Assembly (NCBI GenBank): GCA_011947345.1
Contig: JAAVTG010000845.1
Span: 62,001 to 126,000 of the forward strand
DNA from: Phytophthora quininea
Lineage: Eukaryota > Oomycota > Peronosporomycetes > Peronosporales > Peronosporaceae
Direction of reading: 5' to 3'
DNA: 64,000 nt
Shown here: positions 22,991 through 34,270 of the stretch, one piece after another
Position numbering within the stretch: position 1 is the stretch's first letter
Layout of the letters: each line of letters starts with the position of its first letter
The notes under the pieces: model-generated
The model's database searches: none
The model's input: only the letters and a program-made list of their open reading frames with translations
What the model was told of the DNA's origin: nothing
Position numbers and translations under genes: made by a program

Positions 22991-23530
22991 AGTGTCGAAG
23001 CTGACGGGCTATTCGTTCTTCTTTACCGAAAGCAGATCTCCCATTCGTTGTTGCAAAGTCGGTAGCGTCGCCAAATGAGGAACCGAGACATCGTCCCTGA
23101 CAATGCCGATTGAGGAATGGCGGTAATACAGCGCGACTACCGGGCGATACAAACCGCTCTCGATGCCACAGCTCCCAAGCTACCGACTCATACGAGCAAG
23201 TGTGACCGCCAACTCTTTGAGAAGCAAGTGCACAAGGTGTGCGACTTCAACGTCTGGGACGCGTCTGAGACGAGTAAGCTTTGGAGATCCGACCGTTGGA
23301 CTTAGCCTTGCAGACAGAGAGAACAGTGAGCTCACTCCGCTATTTGCTAAGCGGTGAATAAAGCTTTGGCAATCCCCACTCTAAGAAGAGCTGCGCTAAG
23401 TGATATAGTTGCTATACAAGTGGCTATTGCTCATTAACTCGACACTGTACGACAGAGCTCGTGTTGCGAAGGTTGTTCTTAGATTTTGGGAGGGACCCTG
23501 GCAATACGGACAAAGTTCACGTAAAGGGAG
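22991..23530. other. Intergenic stretch with no secure gene
   Basis: A 62-residue open frame at 23117-23305 has no recognisable domain and is not reported as a gene. The rest presumably serves as the promoter of the GDP-hexose phosphorylase-like gene. Confidence 0.45.
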
Positions 23531-24985
23531 ATGGCGACGGATCTGACGGATCTGCTACTGCATCGATGGGACCTCGCGGCGGCTGAAGGTTGTGCTCACT
23601 AGGGCCGTCGTATACAGTAGCCGAGCCTCTCTAACTAACTGGACATCGCCTTCGCATTCGACAGGTGTGCTGCGGACGAACGTGGACGACACGCTTCGTC
23701 GCCGCGTTCCGGGGAGTTGGGACTGGTGGTACAGTTCAATCCCAACCACCTCAAGGTAACGACACGTCCGACATAGCAGAGTATAGTGTTGTATTAATGC
23801 TGGCACTTCCGTAGAACAAACGACCGGTGGATAAGCAGCTGCTGAACGCCACCAAAATGGCCCCAGTCAAACCGGCGGCGTCGGCGTTCAACTTTACCAA
23901 GGCCAAGTGAGTCTCAAGAATTCTACAGCTGCAACACAATTCTGATGGAGAACTGATTTTTAGGAGGAGCGAGTTCCTGTGCGGACTGCGTTTTGTTGCG
24001 GACGATGACAAGAGTCTCCCGTCGGTGCAAGTTGTGGACGCTGCTGACGACGCTCGCCACTTTATCCTCGTCAACGTGGCTCCTTTGGTACGTTTTTGTG
24101 TGTTGTAGTGATTTTTGCGGTGTTGGGGTGATTTCCTTGCGCGTTTTACAGGTGCCAGGACACTTCCTCTTCGTCCCCAATCTGAACGACGTTAAGCAGC
24201 AGAAGCTGGAGAAGCACTTCCTGGAATACGCGCTTAGCCTCTCTCAGCGTATAAACCGAGAGGACTTTACGTTGGGTGTGATTGGTAGATGTCTACCAGA
24301 TACTGTGGACGAGAACTAATTGGTTTTGTAGGTTTCAACAGCTCTGGAGCGTGGTCGTCTGTCAACCACTTCCATCTCCAAGGGTACTTCTTCCCCCGCG
24401 TTGAGAATGCTGCCACTAGCAGGAGCTTCCCCGTCGTAGCTCAGCCGAGAAAAGAGCTGTCCCGCGTCGGTGGGGTGGCCGTAAAGTCGTTGCCAAGCTG
24501 GAAGACAACGTGCTATGTCGTTGAGCCTGAGAATTCAAAAAGCAATGCGATGGACGCTGTCGACGTCGCATGGCAGTTGCTGGAAATCCTGCAAGCTAAA
24601 AAATCCCGCATAACTTGCTGATCGTAGGCACGGCGGTGTTCATCTTTCCTCGTCAGCAGCAGTGCGAAAACGGAGTGGGATTATTCCCTGGCGCTGACGC
24701 CGAGAGTGGCGAGACGAGGGTCTGTACAGGGCGCTTTCGCATAGCTGTGGCCGAGTTGTCCGGACTGGTCGTTGCTGGAGACGAGGTCGCGTTCGAGCAT
24801 CTAACCGAGGAGATTTTCAGCCACGTCCTCCAGCACGAAGTCTCGCTTTCTGCAGTACGTTTTCCAGGTCGTCACGTCTTGAACAGAAAGCGTCTTTCTA
24901 ACCCATTCCTTTCCATCAGGACGACGAAGAAGCAATCTTGGCAGACTGGAAGACAAACTTGGGCGTCATCCACGCTGCCGAGTAA
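23531..24985 (+). CDS. GDP-hexose phosphorylase-like (VTC2/GDPGP1 family), seven exons
   Basis: HIT-fold enzyme that phosphorolyses GDP-D-glucose (animal GDPGP1) or GDP-L-galactose (plant VTC2). The exons are 23531-23588, 23665-23755, 23815-23906, 23964-24087, 24152-24275, 24332-24854 and 24920-24985, all with GT/AG borders and matching phases. The start is MATDLTDLLLHRWD. The family block AFNFTK is followed by GHFLFVPNL, then GFNSSGAWSSVNHFHLQG with the HxHxQ nucleotidyl-transfer motif near residue 178, and NLLIVGTAV. GGGG at 23711-23714 and AAAAAA at 24598-24603 are each one base short; adding them gives 359 residues. Which GDP-sugar it uses cannot be decided from sequence alone. Confidence 0.85.
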
Positions 24986-25122
24986 GCAGTTTTAGCAAAC
25001 ATGGCTCACACCTGAACTCCTGTTAGTGAAATTACAGTATTTCGGGTGTGCTATAAGTGTCGTTGCACTGAGTTGTGATAGCGGTATGACAGACGGTGAA
25101 CGACCAAGCGCGAAGGTCGTCA

Positions 25123-26251
25123 ATGGGCTCTGGCTGCAGCTTGTTTCGTGGCGACAGCACGCCTTATGACCCCAGAAAGTTATCTATCAAGCATTTCGAA
25201 ATCCATCGCATCGTCGGCCAAGGAGGTTTTGGCAAAGTGAATGCGGTGATCCACAAAAGTCAAAGCCCCCAAAGTGGATGGCCATGAAGACGCTTTCCAA
25301 GTCCACCGTGATCAGTCGAAACTGCGTCAGCATGATCTGGAACGAACGAAATCTGCTCACTCAAGTTCGCTGCCCCTTAATCGTCCGCATAAACCACACA
25401 TTTCAGGACCAGTACAATTGTTACGTCGTCATGGACCTGCTCCTCGGTGGAGACCTCAAATATCACCTCGGATTTACTCGCCAGAACGGCTTCTCGGAAC
25501 AGGAGGCCAAATTTTACACTGCTGGGATTTTACTGTCGCTGGAATATCTGCATGGCCTCAAAATCCTCCATCGCGACGTCAAGCCTGAAAATGTCATTCT
25601 TGACGAGAAAGGGTATCCTCGACTCACGGATTTGGGCATTTCAGTGCAAACACCCACCCTGCGATATCAAAGTCGAAGTGGAACGGTGGCGTATATGGCT
25701 CCCGAGATCTTCCGAGGCTCGACAGATCACGGTATTTCTTCCGATTTCTTCAGTCTAGGCGTATTGGCTTACGAATTAATCGTTGGGAAACGACCTTGGG
25801 AAGGAGGCGTGCGCTCGCATCTTGAAAAGTGCCCCGATGTCATGAAAGAGTTCCTGGAATCTGCACACGACAACTACTACCCGTTGGAACTGTTAGAGTC
25901 CGCGTCAGATCCCAGTGCCAAAATTTCCCCAAGCTGTCGGTCATTTCTGCGAGGCTTGCTGCATCCAATAGAGCCACAGCGTCTTGGAGCAGGAACGGGT
26001 GGAGTTTCAGAGATAAAGAACCACAAATGGCTGCAGGATTTCTCCTGGGACGCGTATCTCGCACAAACGCTCCCCCTCCGTTTGTCCCCATCGTCGATGA
26101 AAAGAAAGCCAACTGCGACACAGCTGCGGAGGACTTTGACGACGTCCTGCAGGTGAATTCGCGACCAAGCGAGCGTATCAGTCCGGAGGACCAAGAAAAG
26201 TTCGTGGGGTTCGAGTTCAATACCGACCTGTCCAACCCAGTCGCCATGTAG
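25123..26251 (+). CDS. Acylated YANK/STK32-like Ser/Thr kinase (frame broken twice)
   Basis: Protein kinase of about 376 residues. The start MGSGCSLF has Gly2 for myristoylation and Cys5 for palmitoylation, so membrane attachment is likely. The kinase fold shows GQGGFGKV, AMK (ATP Lys), DLLLGGDLKYHL, HRDVKPEN and MAPE. The magnesium motif is DLG, not DFG. The GGDLKYHL hinge region and the tail resemble STK32. Breaks at CCCCC (25266-25270) and at AAA near 26067 are each one base short, and restoring them gives a total divisible by three. It lies about 137 bp after the GDP-hexose phosphorylase-like gene. The substrate is unknown. Confidence 0.82.
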
Positions 26252-26306
26252 CATCACAAAATTGGGATCTCTCATTTTCCACCCCACGTCACACTTTCGT
26301 AGCCCT

Positions 26307-27841
26307 CTAACTTGAGTTGCGCATGTTGGTGAGTTCCTGATCGATCCCTTCCAAAGCTTCTAAGCCCTTGGACGGGATGGAGAGGAATCGGTCGTTCATC
26401 AGAATGACAGGGTTGTCACATTTGGGCAAGTCTGGGTTCACTCGCATCAGTGTGGCCTGTGGACGTCCGCAGGCCTCTATCACGTCAGCGACGACCATTT
26501 CGGTTTCCCTACGGACAGACGGCACCTAGTGGTCCAAGAGCGAGTGCTGCTACGTTAGATTCAGCATGCACTGAGCAAAAAACTTCGTAGTACGAACCCG
26601 CATCCCGCATCCGATCTCCAGTACAACAAGGTTCAAACTCGGATCTTCTTGTAGCATCTGCGGGGAATAAATAAATGACTTTAGTGTCGCTGCCAAATAA
26701 CCGATAGGATGACAATGCCTTACCTCTTCCATGACCAACTCCCACACAACGTATCGGTTCTATGTTGTTGCACCAATGCGTAAGTGCTGTACAAAATATC
26801 CATAATAAATATTGACACATACCTCTTCAGAAACGTTCGCAATCCACTGATTATCGTGAAACATTAGGACGTTCGGTCGGCCTTTGCCTCCGCAACTGGG
26901 GCACGTGGTGGGGGCGCCTCCTGGAGCTCTCATCGTTGCCACATCCAATTCAAAACGGTAGTCTTCTGGGAGTTTCCAGAGCTTCGCACACGGCTCTCGG
27001 GAGTTGGTCTCGACGTCGCCAGCGCACTGCCACTTCTCCACAGTTCCGTGAAGCTCGTAAATCTCCTTGCTGTCAAAGTCACGATGGAAATGCGCGTCCA
27101 CCTGCAACAGCCAAATCCACTTAGCATCAATATTTCATACTCTGCAGCTTTAGACACATACATTGGAGCTGTAAATGAAAAAACGGTCGTTGGTGATCGC
27201 CTCCAGCTCCACTTCTCCTGGAAGTGCCTCCAGCTTGCAGAGCTTGTCGAATGTCTTTCTAAAGGCCGCTCTCTTCTCGTCCTGGCTGCTGCCATTGTTA
27301 GCACTGCCCTTCGTGCGGATTCGGTCCCTCCACTTCTTGAGAATTTGGTACCCGCGATGGTGCTGAGCGTCTCTGTAGGAATTGGTGCAGCTTCCCCAGA
27401 AGCCGTAGAAAATCTCTTCGTCCTCTTCTAACATATAGGGATCGCACAGATCCTGGTACTCGACTCCCATTTCGTCGTAGATGTCCATCTTGGCAATGTC
27501 CCTAGTTTTTCAAGAACATATATGTAAAGAAATAAGGTCATAATAATGATGATTCCATAATGGATACGTGAATTTCGTACGCGTAGACTGGAAGAGAAGA
27601 GTCAGCTGAGAATCCTGCGCCAGTAGCAACGATCAGAAAATCTGCGGCCGCTAGTTTCTCTGTAAATTATAAACATGATAAACGTTAGATAAATATATAT
27701 TTTACTATCATTTTAGTTGGATATTGGGGCGCTCCAGGGCGTGCAGAACGGTCGATGGATAGAGCAGACGAGTACAAACAAGGCCACTACAGCGAACGCA
27801 CCTGCCGCGGCGCGCCAGAGCTTCTGCGCGCTGTTCTCCAT
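26307..27841 (-). CDS. Divergent Sir2-family NAD-dependent protein deacylase, seven exons
   Basis: Complete gene of 350 residues with no frame break. The exons on the minus strand are 27841-27802, 27659-27581, 27501-27162, 27101-26823, 26759-26724, 26657-26598 and 26525-26307, all with GT/AG borders. The NAD loop reads ATGAGFSADSSLPVY. Later come SSNVDAHF (in place of TQNID), YELHGTVEKWQC with the catalytic His, a CPSC zinc-type pair and RPNVLMFHD. LEIGCGMR follows near the end. The GAG-S---S core is Sir2, but the spacing and missing Arg place it in a divergent branch shared with bacteria and protists. It is convergent with the kinase gene, 55 bp away. Confidence 0.85.
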
Positions 27842-27930
27842 CCTGCCACCAGTCCACTGGACGAGGTTTCTGTAATGTGCCTCTATACTGAGACCACGTC
27901 TGACATTTTTAACCAAAAATGTAGTTTTGG

Positions 27931-28125
27931 TCAAACCTGAAAAACGTTGAAAGTAGACTTTGGTCGATTTTTCTGGTTTGCCCTGCGATGATCATCGATT
28001 TTCGCAAAGAAGTCCCGGAACCCTTGCCGGTGCTTCTTGAACTCGCTGGAATCGGCTAGCGATGGAGTTGACAACGGCAAACTTTTCCTTTCAGAGTCGG
28101 CTACTTCACTGATTATCGCAAACAC
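27931..28125 (-). pseudogene. Effector-like signal-peptide fragment
   Basis: The frame FAIISEVADSERKSLP resembles the signal-peptide end and mature start of the effector at 33.1 kb (FVATSDAVDSDKDK). The following FFAKIDD-RRANQKN echoes that effector's FFNKFKFRRWDKQNK. The initiator and RxLR motif are missing. It is a decayed copy. Confidence 0.45.
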
Positions 28126-28560
28126 AACTATCAGTCATGGCTGCGATAAGTCTAAACGACGATGCGATACAAAATTTGCGAATGACCAGATGAATGACAG
28201 GAATACTACATCAACACTAGAAGCAGAAGAAATTTGATCTTGGCATAATGACGAGGACCACAGTCTACAGGCCATCTTCTTCTTATTATTGTTATTGTTG
28301 CGGTTAAGGTGACTACGCCCGAGGCGCGCTATGCAGCAACCTCGCCTACAGACCCTACGGCACGCCGAGGACCTGCGGTAGCTACCTACTATAGGCCATC
28401 TCGTAATGTATTCGAGTCGTCTTCAGCGGCATCCTCCAGCAATCTTATTCCTTGTCGTCGTTGCTGCTGTTATGGTCAGCGTTGAGTAAAATTGAATTGC
28501 TGGAAAATTGTACGTGTATTTGGTAGACAATTACGGATTGTACAATATTGCAGATTGATT
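28126..28560. other. Intergenic stretch, nothing recognised
   Basis: It contains simple TTATTGTTATTGTTG sequence near 28290 and otherwise no coding signal. It may include the far end of the neighbouring hAT remnant. Confidence 0.4.
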
Positions 28561-28613
28561 GCTGCCAAGGCTACTTCCACAGACACCTGTTCGCCTTCAG
28601 AAATACCGGCATT

Positions 28614-30051
28614 TCAAGAGTAGCTGGAGTTATGCGATGGCGCTGCTCCGAGAAGACGAGCTTCGACTGCGAAAACAGTCGTTGGAGGCACGTAGGTGGT
28701 GTCCGCATTGACATCGGCTTGGGGACCGCAGATTCGGCGCCGCTTCAGAGCTTCCTCGGCAAACGAAACGTTGTGCCCAGTGTTATCTTTTGCTGCAACT
28801 CCATCGGGAGGAGAATCGGTTGGGGACGAAACAAAGCGCAGACAAGCCGTCTTCTCGGTGGGCGTCAGCCTTCCACCATTCTGCAGCTTGACCAAACCAG
28901 CTTCAAAAGCGGGGTTGTTGACAATGGATGCTTTAGGAGAGAGATACTGGGCCATGACAAGGTAGCTGTCCACCACGTGATCGAACAGTGTGCGCACCTG
29001 AGCCATCGTAAGCGTCTCGTCCTGCAGCTTCATGGTGATCGATTGAAGACGGCTGAGATCTGCCAAAAGCTTCGCTGCCTTGATCCCCTCCGCCGCCGAG
29101 AGCATGTACTCGCTGAGACCACATGCAACCGCTGCCGAATCTTCGATGAGTCGAAGAGCAGGTAGAATCTTCACACAGCGCTTTAGCATTTCAAAGAGCT
29201 GCTCCAGCGGGTGTCGTTTCGGATACGAGCTCGCAAGGGAGATACGTGTTTGAGACACGCACGTCCTTTAATCGTCGTAAGTCGCTTCATCAGAGAGTTG
29301 CACTTAGCGACTAGTGCCTCATGCGGATCAAGGAACAGCTTCACCGCCAGATTGAGTCTGTGGCTCGGGCATCCAATGAACGGAATGTCACCACGGGAGC
29401 CAAGCGATTGGTTGGCCGAGCAGTTGTCGCCAACCAGGAACAGCACGGAATCCTAAGGACGATGGAATTGCTCCAGCGTGTCAGCAATGAAGTCGTACAT
29501 GCTCTGCGACCCCAAATCCATGTCATCATCCAATGGCAAAAAAGCTAACAGGACACGCCCTTCAGGAAGCTCCTTTGACGGCTCGAAACAGCAAACACAG
29601 CAACGTAGTGCTCGCCACTGCAGCTCCAGCCATCAAAGGCGAGACCAAACGATCTCGGCAACGTCTCGCGGGGCTTGGCCTCAATGGAGCCCATGATAGC
29701 AAACATCTTAGCCTTGAGAGTCTTGCGGGTGATGGGCTTTAGCTTAGAGTACTGAGCCGTGGCGGAGGTCTCGCAAAGGACAGGGCAAGCCCTGAGTGAC
29801 TATCCAATCCGCCCACGCTTCAGCGTTGCCGGAGCGATGAACGAGCTCGACAATTGAGTGCTGCGGCCGGCCGTCAGGTTGAACTTGGTCTTCGTAGCCA
29901 GGATGAGCACGTCTGAGATGGTTGAGGAGGTTCTGGTACCCAGCACGTGCACTCTGGCGGTATTGACGGCCACAGATGCATTTGAACACGTTGGTGTCGA
30001 CAGGGTCTTGCTGAAAAAGGCTTCACAAATCTGACGGTTGCTGAGAGGCAT
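28614..30051 (-). mobile_element. hAT-type transposase remnant (BED finger to dimer region)
   Basis: Read on the minus strand from 30051. It begins MPLSNRQICEAFFSKTL, followed after a frame shift by a BED-like zinc finger (FKCICGRQY with a paired His in LNHLRRAH). Next is a catalytic-core region with AFDGWSCSGEHY, then VGDNCSANQSL and CPSHRLNLAVK. The last segment starting near 29258 has the NDTRWSSS motif. The frame is broken several times. This is an oomycete hAT family element; the terminal repeats were not located. Confidence 0.72.
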
Positions 30052-30367
30052 GGCGGTTGTAGAGATGGTCTTCGGGAATCTGCTGCTATGTTTGGCGGAA
30101 GTTAAGAAGTGAGAACACTATAGTGAGGAAGCGTGTTAATTCGAATGGTGCGCTAAGAACCATTCAAGGCCAGTGATTTTGAGTACCGCGAAGGACTGAT
30201 TAATCCTTTCATTTCCATGAAAAATTTGTATGTCCGCCGTGGACCTTAATTTGACCAATCAGCTTAGTGAGCTATACTAAACTTGGCCTATCAGCAGGTA
30301 GCTCGCGGACACGTAGATCTCACATTTGTCAGTAATGTAGTTCACGGTACTGCTCTATATTTGAATT

Positions 30368-31820
30368 TCAGCACGGATGAGCAGCGAGTCCTTTCCCTGT
30401 GGTAATACCGCCATTGTGGCGACGCGCACTGTGAATAGAATCAATACACAGCCAAATCGCTTCAGGAGCATCTCCCGGTAGGACACGCTGACTCAGAGTG
30501 CCAGCAAGGTCGTTTGTGTAGAACGTCACGGTGCGCTTATCATGGAAGACGATGTAGCCAACGACTTTAGCTATTGTCATTGCAGGTGAGTAAGCGGTTC
30601 GTGCAACTTGTTCTGCGCTCGCTTGTGCGCTTCGTGCTTCTTCTCCCAATCTGCTGTCACGTCAATAGCTGGGACGAGTTCCCAGGATTCTCTATTCGTT
30701 CCTTTGCAGCCTCTAACCCCAGCCAACCCATTTTCCTAGCAAACCTATTCTGACCGTGCCGAGAAGTATCATCTTGTCGTCCGTGACTTCCAGCAGTGTC
30801 TTCGCGAGATTATGGCTTGGGTTGAAATATGAAAGACCAAAAGCCGGCGCAAACTCGGAGCAGGGTACGTCTCCGTAAGGTGTCCACACATGGCAGCCCA
30901 CAAAGCACTAGCATCTTTCAGCTTGATGCAGATGTCATCTGGTTCTAGCGTTCTGAACAACGGCGAGCGCAGAGCTGGAAACACATTTACGTAGCGTTCT
31001 GCGGCGACCGTTCATGTCTTGTTTCCAGATTCGTTGCCCCAAACGGAGTACGCGTACAGACGTTTGCCAACCAACTACAGCATATTATCTCACGCCATAC
31101 TTATCCGTTTTCGACGGCATGTTTGTTCTAGCGCGGGAACAAGCTTTTGTACGCACCGTATTCTCATCCAGGCTAACAGCACCGACCGGTACAGCAATAG
31201 CAGCACATTTCTGCTGAATCTGCGCCATCAACCGGTGCCTGTGCCAAAGTAGGCCCAGCTCTCGAGTTTGAACAGGTACACGTCCATGAACTTGAAACCG
31301 AGCACGAATACTTTCGAACCGATTTCTCGCCATAGTTTATGCGAAATCGGACTGGCCTAAAAGACCTTCCGGGACCAGAGCTCTCTGATACCTGTCAACA
31401 ATATGATACTCATAATAATTTCACGGCCGAGCAAAACATCGGGGTCAAACATCGTGGCTTCCTTCTTTCCTTTATGCTTGAATATGGAGTTCGTCCAGGG
31501 GCGCAGCGCATCACCGGGTGAAGGACAGCGAGAAAAGCCCGAGCTCCCCGTGCTCTTTGTAGGCTAGATCGATGTCTCGCTCACGTACTGTATGCAGCCT
31601 GCTTTCGAGAGTTAGGCTATCGACGTAGGTGTTGCTGGTTAGCTTGGGCAAACAGGGGCCGTCTGCAAACGTGGTGGCATTACCTTCTCGTCAGACTCTG
31701 GCAAAAGCTCTTTCTCGCTGTTGCTCGGTTGAATCACTTCGTTGTCGACCTTTCCATCGGAGTCCTCCAGCTCCCATTCGGTCTCGTTGTCGTCAACGAG
31801 AAACTGTAAAATCTTCTTAG
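30368..31820 (-). mobile_element. PiggyBac-like (DDE_Tnp_1_7) transposase remnant
   Basis: Fragments in order on the minus strand. An acidic N-terminal part (DDNETEWELEDSDG near 31790) is followed by a domain with RNRFESIRARF and SLDENTVRTKA at 31333-31085, which corresponds to the first catalytic block. NPSHNLAKTL and DDKMILLGTVR lie at 30901-30713, and GYIVFHDKRTVTFYTNDL at 30649-30368. The order and motifs fit oomycete piggyBac-like elements. Stops and shifts separate the parts. TTAA ends were not established. Confidence 0.65.
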
Positions 31821-32108
31821 CGCTCTCGTGTAAATGAAGTATTGCGAGAAGTAAGCAAAACTGAAACTGCGTGGACAGGAGAGCAAGATCTGAACATTCT
31901 GGTTTTTAGGGTAATTCTAGTATTACGGGTCTGCTGCGGACCTGCTAGTCTTGGTGATCGCCACCCCCTAGTCAACCTTCTATCAATCGGTTAAGCATAG
32001 CCTCAACAGGTCCACAGAGAAAGGGTTAATTGAACAGTATTGCACGTTTGCAATTATAGGTTGTGTATTTATAATATTTACAATCTTGGGATTGCAATTC
32101 AATCTTAC

Positions 32109-32543
32109 TCAACGCCGGTTGTGGTTGGCTGCCGCCGCCGCCACAGCGTAGAGTGTCGCTGGCCCCGCCTGTCAGTATGTCTTGTAAGCAAAAACGGACT
32201 TGTAGTTAGCGCTGCCTTCGTGGGCCTTCGTCACTCCCAAGTCTTTGGTGACCTGGATCGGATGTTTGTTTGCCTTTAACTAGGACGCGAAATTCGTGTT
32301 GACCACTGCAGTCCGATTTTTCGCCTTTGAAATTTGCCTTCACTGCTTCAGAAGCCCTTGAAACCCGACGGCCGCTCTTTTGGCTCCCTCTTCGTCGTCT
32401 TCGCCTTGGAGTCGATTGGCAGTGTTGGTGCTCTGCTCTCCAGCAATCGCTGACACCAAACCAAACAACGAACCAGCAGCAACAACTTCTGGAGCTGTCA
32501 CCAGAGTCAAAGCTACAACCGGGACGACGAAAACCAGACGCAT
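32109..32543 (-). pseudogene. Decayed RxLR effector, PTxV-module family
   Basis: It starts MRLVFVVPVVALTLV with a good signal peptide. RLQG at residues 44-47 stands where RxLR should be, and DEEG where EER should be. The frame then stops and shifts; the C-terminal part (PIQVTKDLGVTKAHEG) matches the effector at 34.3 kb but contains two further stops. The lesions include stops not explained by run length, so it is likely dead. Confidence 0.7.
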
Positions 32544-33123
32544 GGAGGATGCAGTTTATTTGCTTGTGAATCGAGCGCTTGGGGTCAGGATAAACAATCG
32601 CAACGTGAGATAAAATGGCGGATAGAAATAGTGGACATTTCGACTCGTCAGATTCCGATGCTTGCAGCAACCCGATCTCAAAATGCCAAGCAGCGAGCTG
32701 GAAGTGGTTGCTGTCGTGAATCAATCGATTACGGAGCAGCATATGTCTTTATAATCGAGTTCGCATTGCTGCGTTGAGCAATCGCTTGCTGATAATTATA
32801 TTCTCGGTTGTGGAAAACAAATAAAATTTGAATAACAGGCGTCGAAGCATCATTTTGACCGGACGTCCTTGATTCATAATTATTTTACTCGCTCAATCAC
32901 ATATTTCTTGCCATGCGGACTGCAAAGAGTTCCAGATGATAATCCCCAGCGGCATCAATACATGCGGAAAACAACAACAATTTTACCTGGTTAGGAAGGG
33001 CAAGCTGTAGGGCTTAAATACCGAAATACAAGAGAAGTAAGAGCGGTTGCGAGAAATGGCGTTTGCTGAAACAATCGCACCAGAAAACTATTTCATTAGA
33101 TCCACGGTAATACGGCTGTATGC
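32544..33123. other. Intergenic stretch, nothing recognised
   Basis: AT-rich sequence between two minus-strand effector loci. I see no gene or named repeat; it presumably holds the promoter of the locus ending at 32543. Confidence 0.45.
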
Positions 33124-33654
33124 CTAGTCTTTGTCGTCCCTGCTGTGGTGACCTGCAGCAGGCATGACATACATAGTCGGGTGCCGAGCGTTCCAGTAGC
33201 TGAGGTAGCCCGATGAGAGCTCTTGATTTTTGGCCTTGGTCAGGTCCAGGTTTTTGTTTACCTCGGTCGGTGACTTGTTTTGCTTATCCCAGCGACGGAA
33301 CTTGAACTTGTTGAAAAAACCGCGGATCCTGGAGCCCAGAGAATTCCCGGACGACTTGGTACTTGACGACCGCCTGAACCAGCCTGACCTTTTCGTGCTT
33401 GACGATCTGCCAGATCGACCGCCACCGCCGCCGCCACCTCTTCCACCTTTCCGATCTTCGTCGAGAGCAGGGTCGTCACCGCTTTCCGTGGCTTCTTCGA
33501 CCCGCAGGAATCGGTTGGCGACATGGTGGCTTTCGCCAGAATGGAGAAATCCACTTTGGTCGGCGATGGCAAACTTGTCTTTGTCAGAGTCGACCGCGTC
33601 ACTGGTGGCCACGAACACTAACACGATCAGGTACAGAGCGGTTAAAAGTCTCAT
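33124..33654 (-). CDS. Secreted RxLR effector candidate with glycine run
   Basis: Intact 176-residue frame. A signal peptide covers about residues 1-20 (MRLLTALYLIVLVFVATS), and RFLR is at 48-51 followed by an acidic stretch without a clean EER. A Gly-rich segment at about 70-79 and a Ser/Arg/Lys-rich stretch follow. The C-terminal module is SPTEV-KNLDLTKAKNQEL with Y-YWNARHP and VMPAAG. That module is shared with loci at 32.1, 34.3, 37.3 and 38.3 kb. The start at 33654 is chosen for the signal peptide over an in-frame upstream ATG. The host target is unknown. Confidence 0.82.
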   Translation of the reverse strand: MRLLTALYLIVLVFVATSDAVDSDKDKFAIADQSGFLHSGESHHVANRFLRVEEATESGDDPALDEDRKGGRGGGGGGGRSGRSSSTKRSGWFRRSSSTKSSGNSLGSRIRGFFNKFKFRRWDKQNKSPTEVNKNLDLTKAKNQELSSGYLSYWNARHPTMYVMPAAGHHSRDDKD

Positions 33655-34270
33655 TCTTATACCAATCCCCAGGGCTGAAGCGATTGCGGGGTCCGATGCG
33701 AATTGTAGAATGAGAAAACGCAGGTCTACGGACAGAGAAAACTTTCGGATGGTGGATGGCCTGCTATTAACTCTGTCGTGCTCTATAGTAAACTGTAGTG
33801 ACTCGTTTGTGCCGGTGTAATCAGCGATCCGCCATGGCAACACTGTTCAGAAGCCCAACTACACAGTACCGAACAATGAATTACTGTTAGCTCGGGACTC
33901 CGATCCCAATGAGTCCCGATCAGAAATGTATTCTCACGGTTACGTACACTACTACACCTTTACGCGGCGTTATCCACGTGATGCGAGGTCAAGTTCAAAA
34001 GTGCGCTGGAGTTCAAAAAGTACCGCAGAAACTTATACCAAGACAAATTATTTGTTTGTATAGGTAAGTATAGTAGTGGCAGAACGAAGGGCTCTGCAGC
34101 GCCCAAGTTTGTGCTTGGCCTAAAATGCTGCTTGATGCAACAACAACGATTTCCTGCCCGCCTTCTTACAAGAACAGTTTGTGAATCCTTTTGGCGATAT
34201 CATAAGTGAACTCCAGGCCGCTCGCTTTACAGCAGCGATCAACTGTGGGCAAGCTCTTCACCAGTGACGT
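33655..34270. other. Intergenic stretch, nothing recognised
   Basis: It holds the presumed promoter of the 33.1 kb effector and the 3' flank of the next one. No gene or transposon end was recognised. Confidence 0.45.

Noticed and set aside
23117..23305. 62-residue frame starting MAVIQRDYRAIQ
   Set aside because: I first considered it as exon 1 of the GDP-hexose phosphorylase-like gene. The exon starting at 23531 already gives a family-like N-terminus with matching splice phase.
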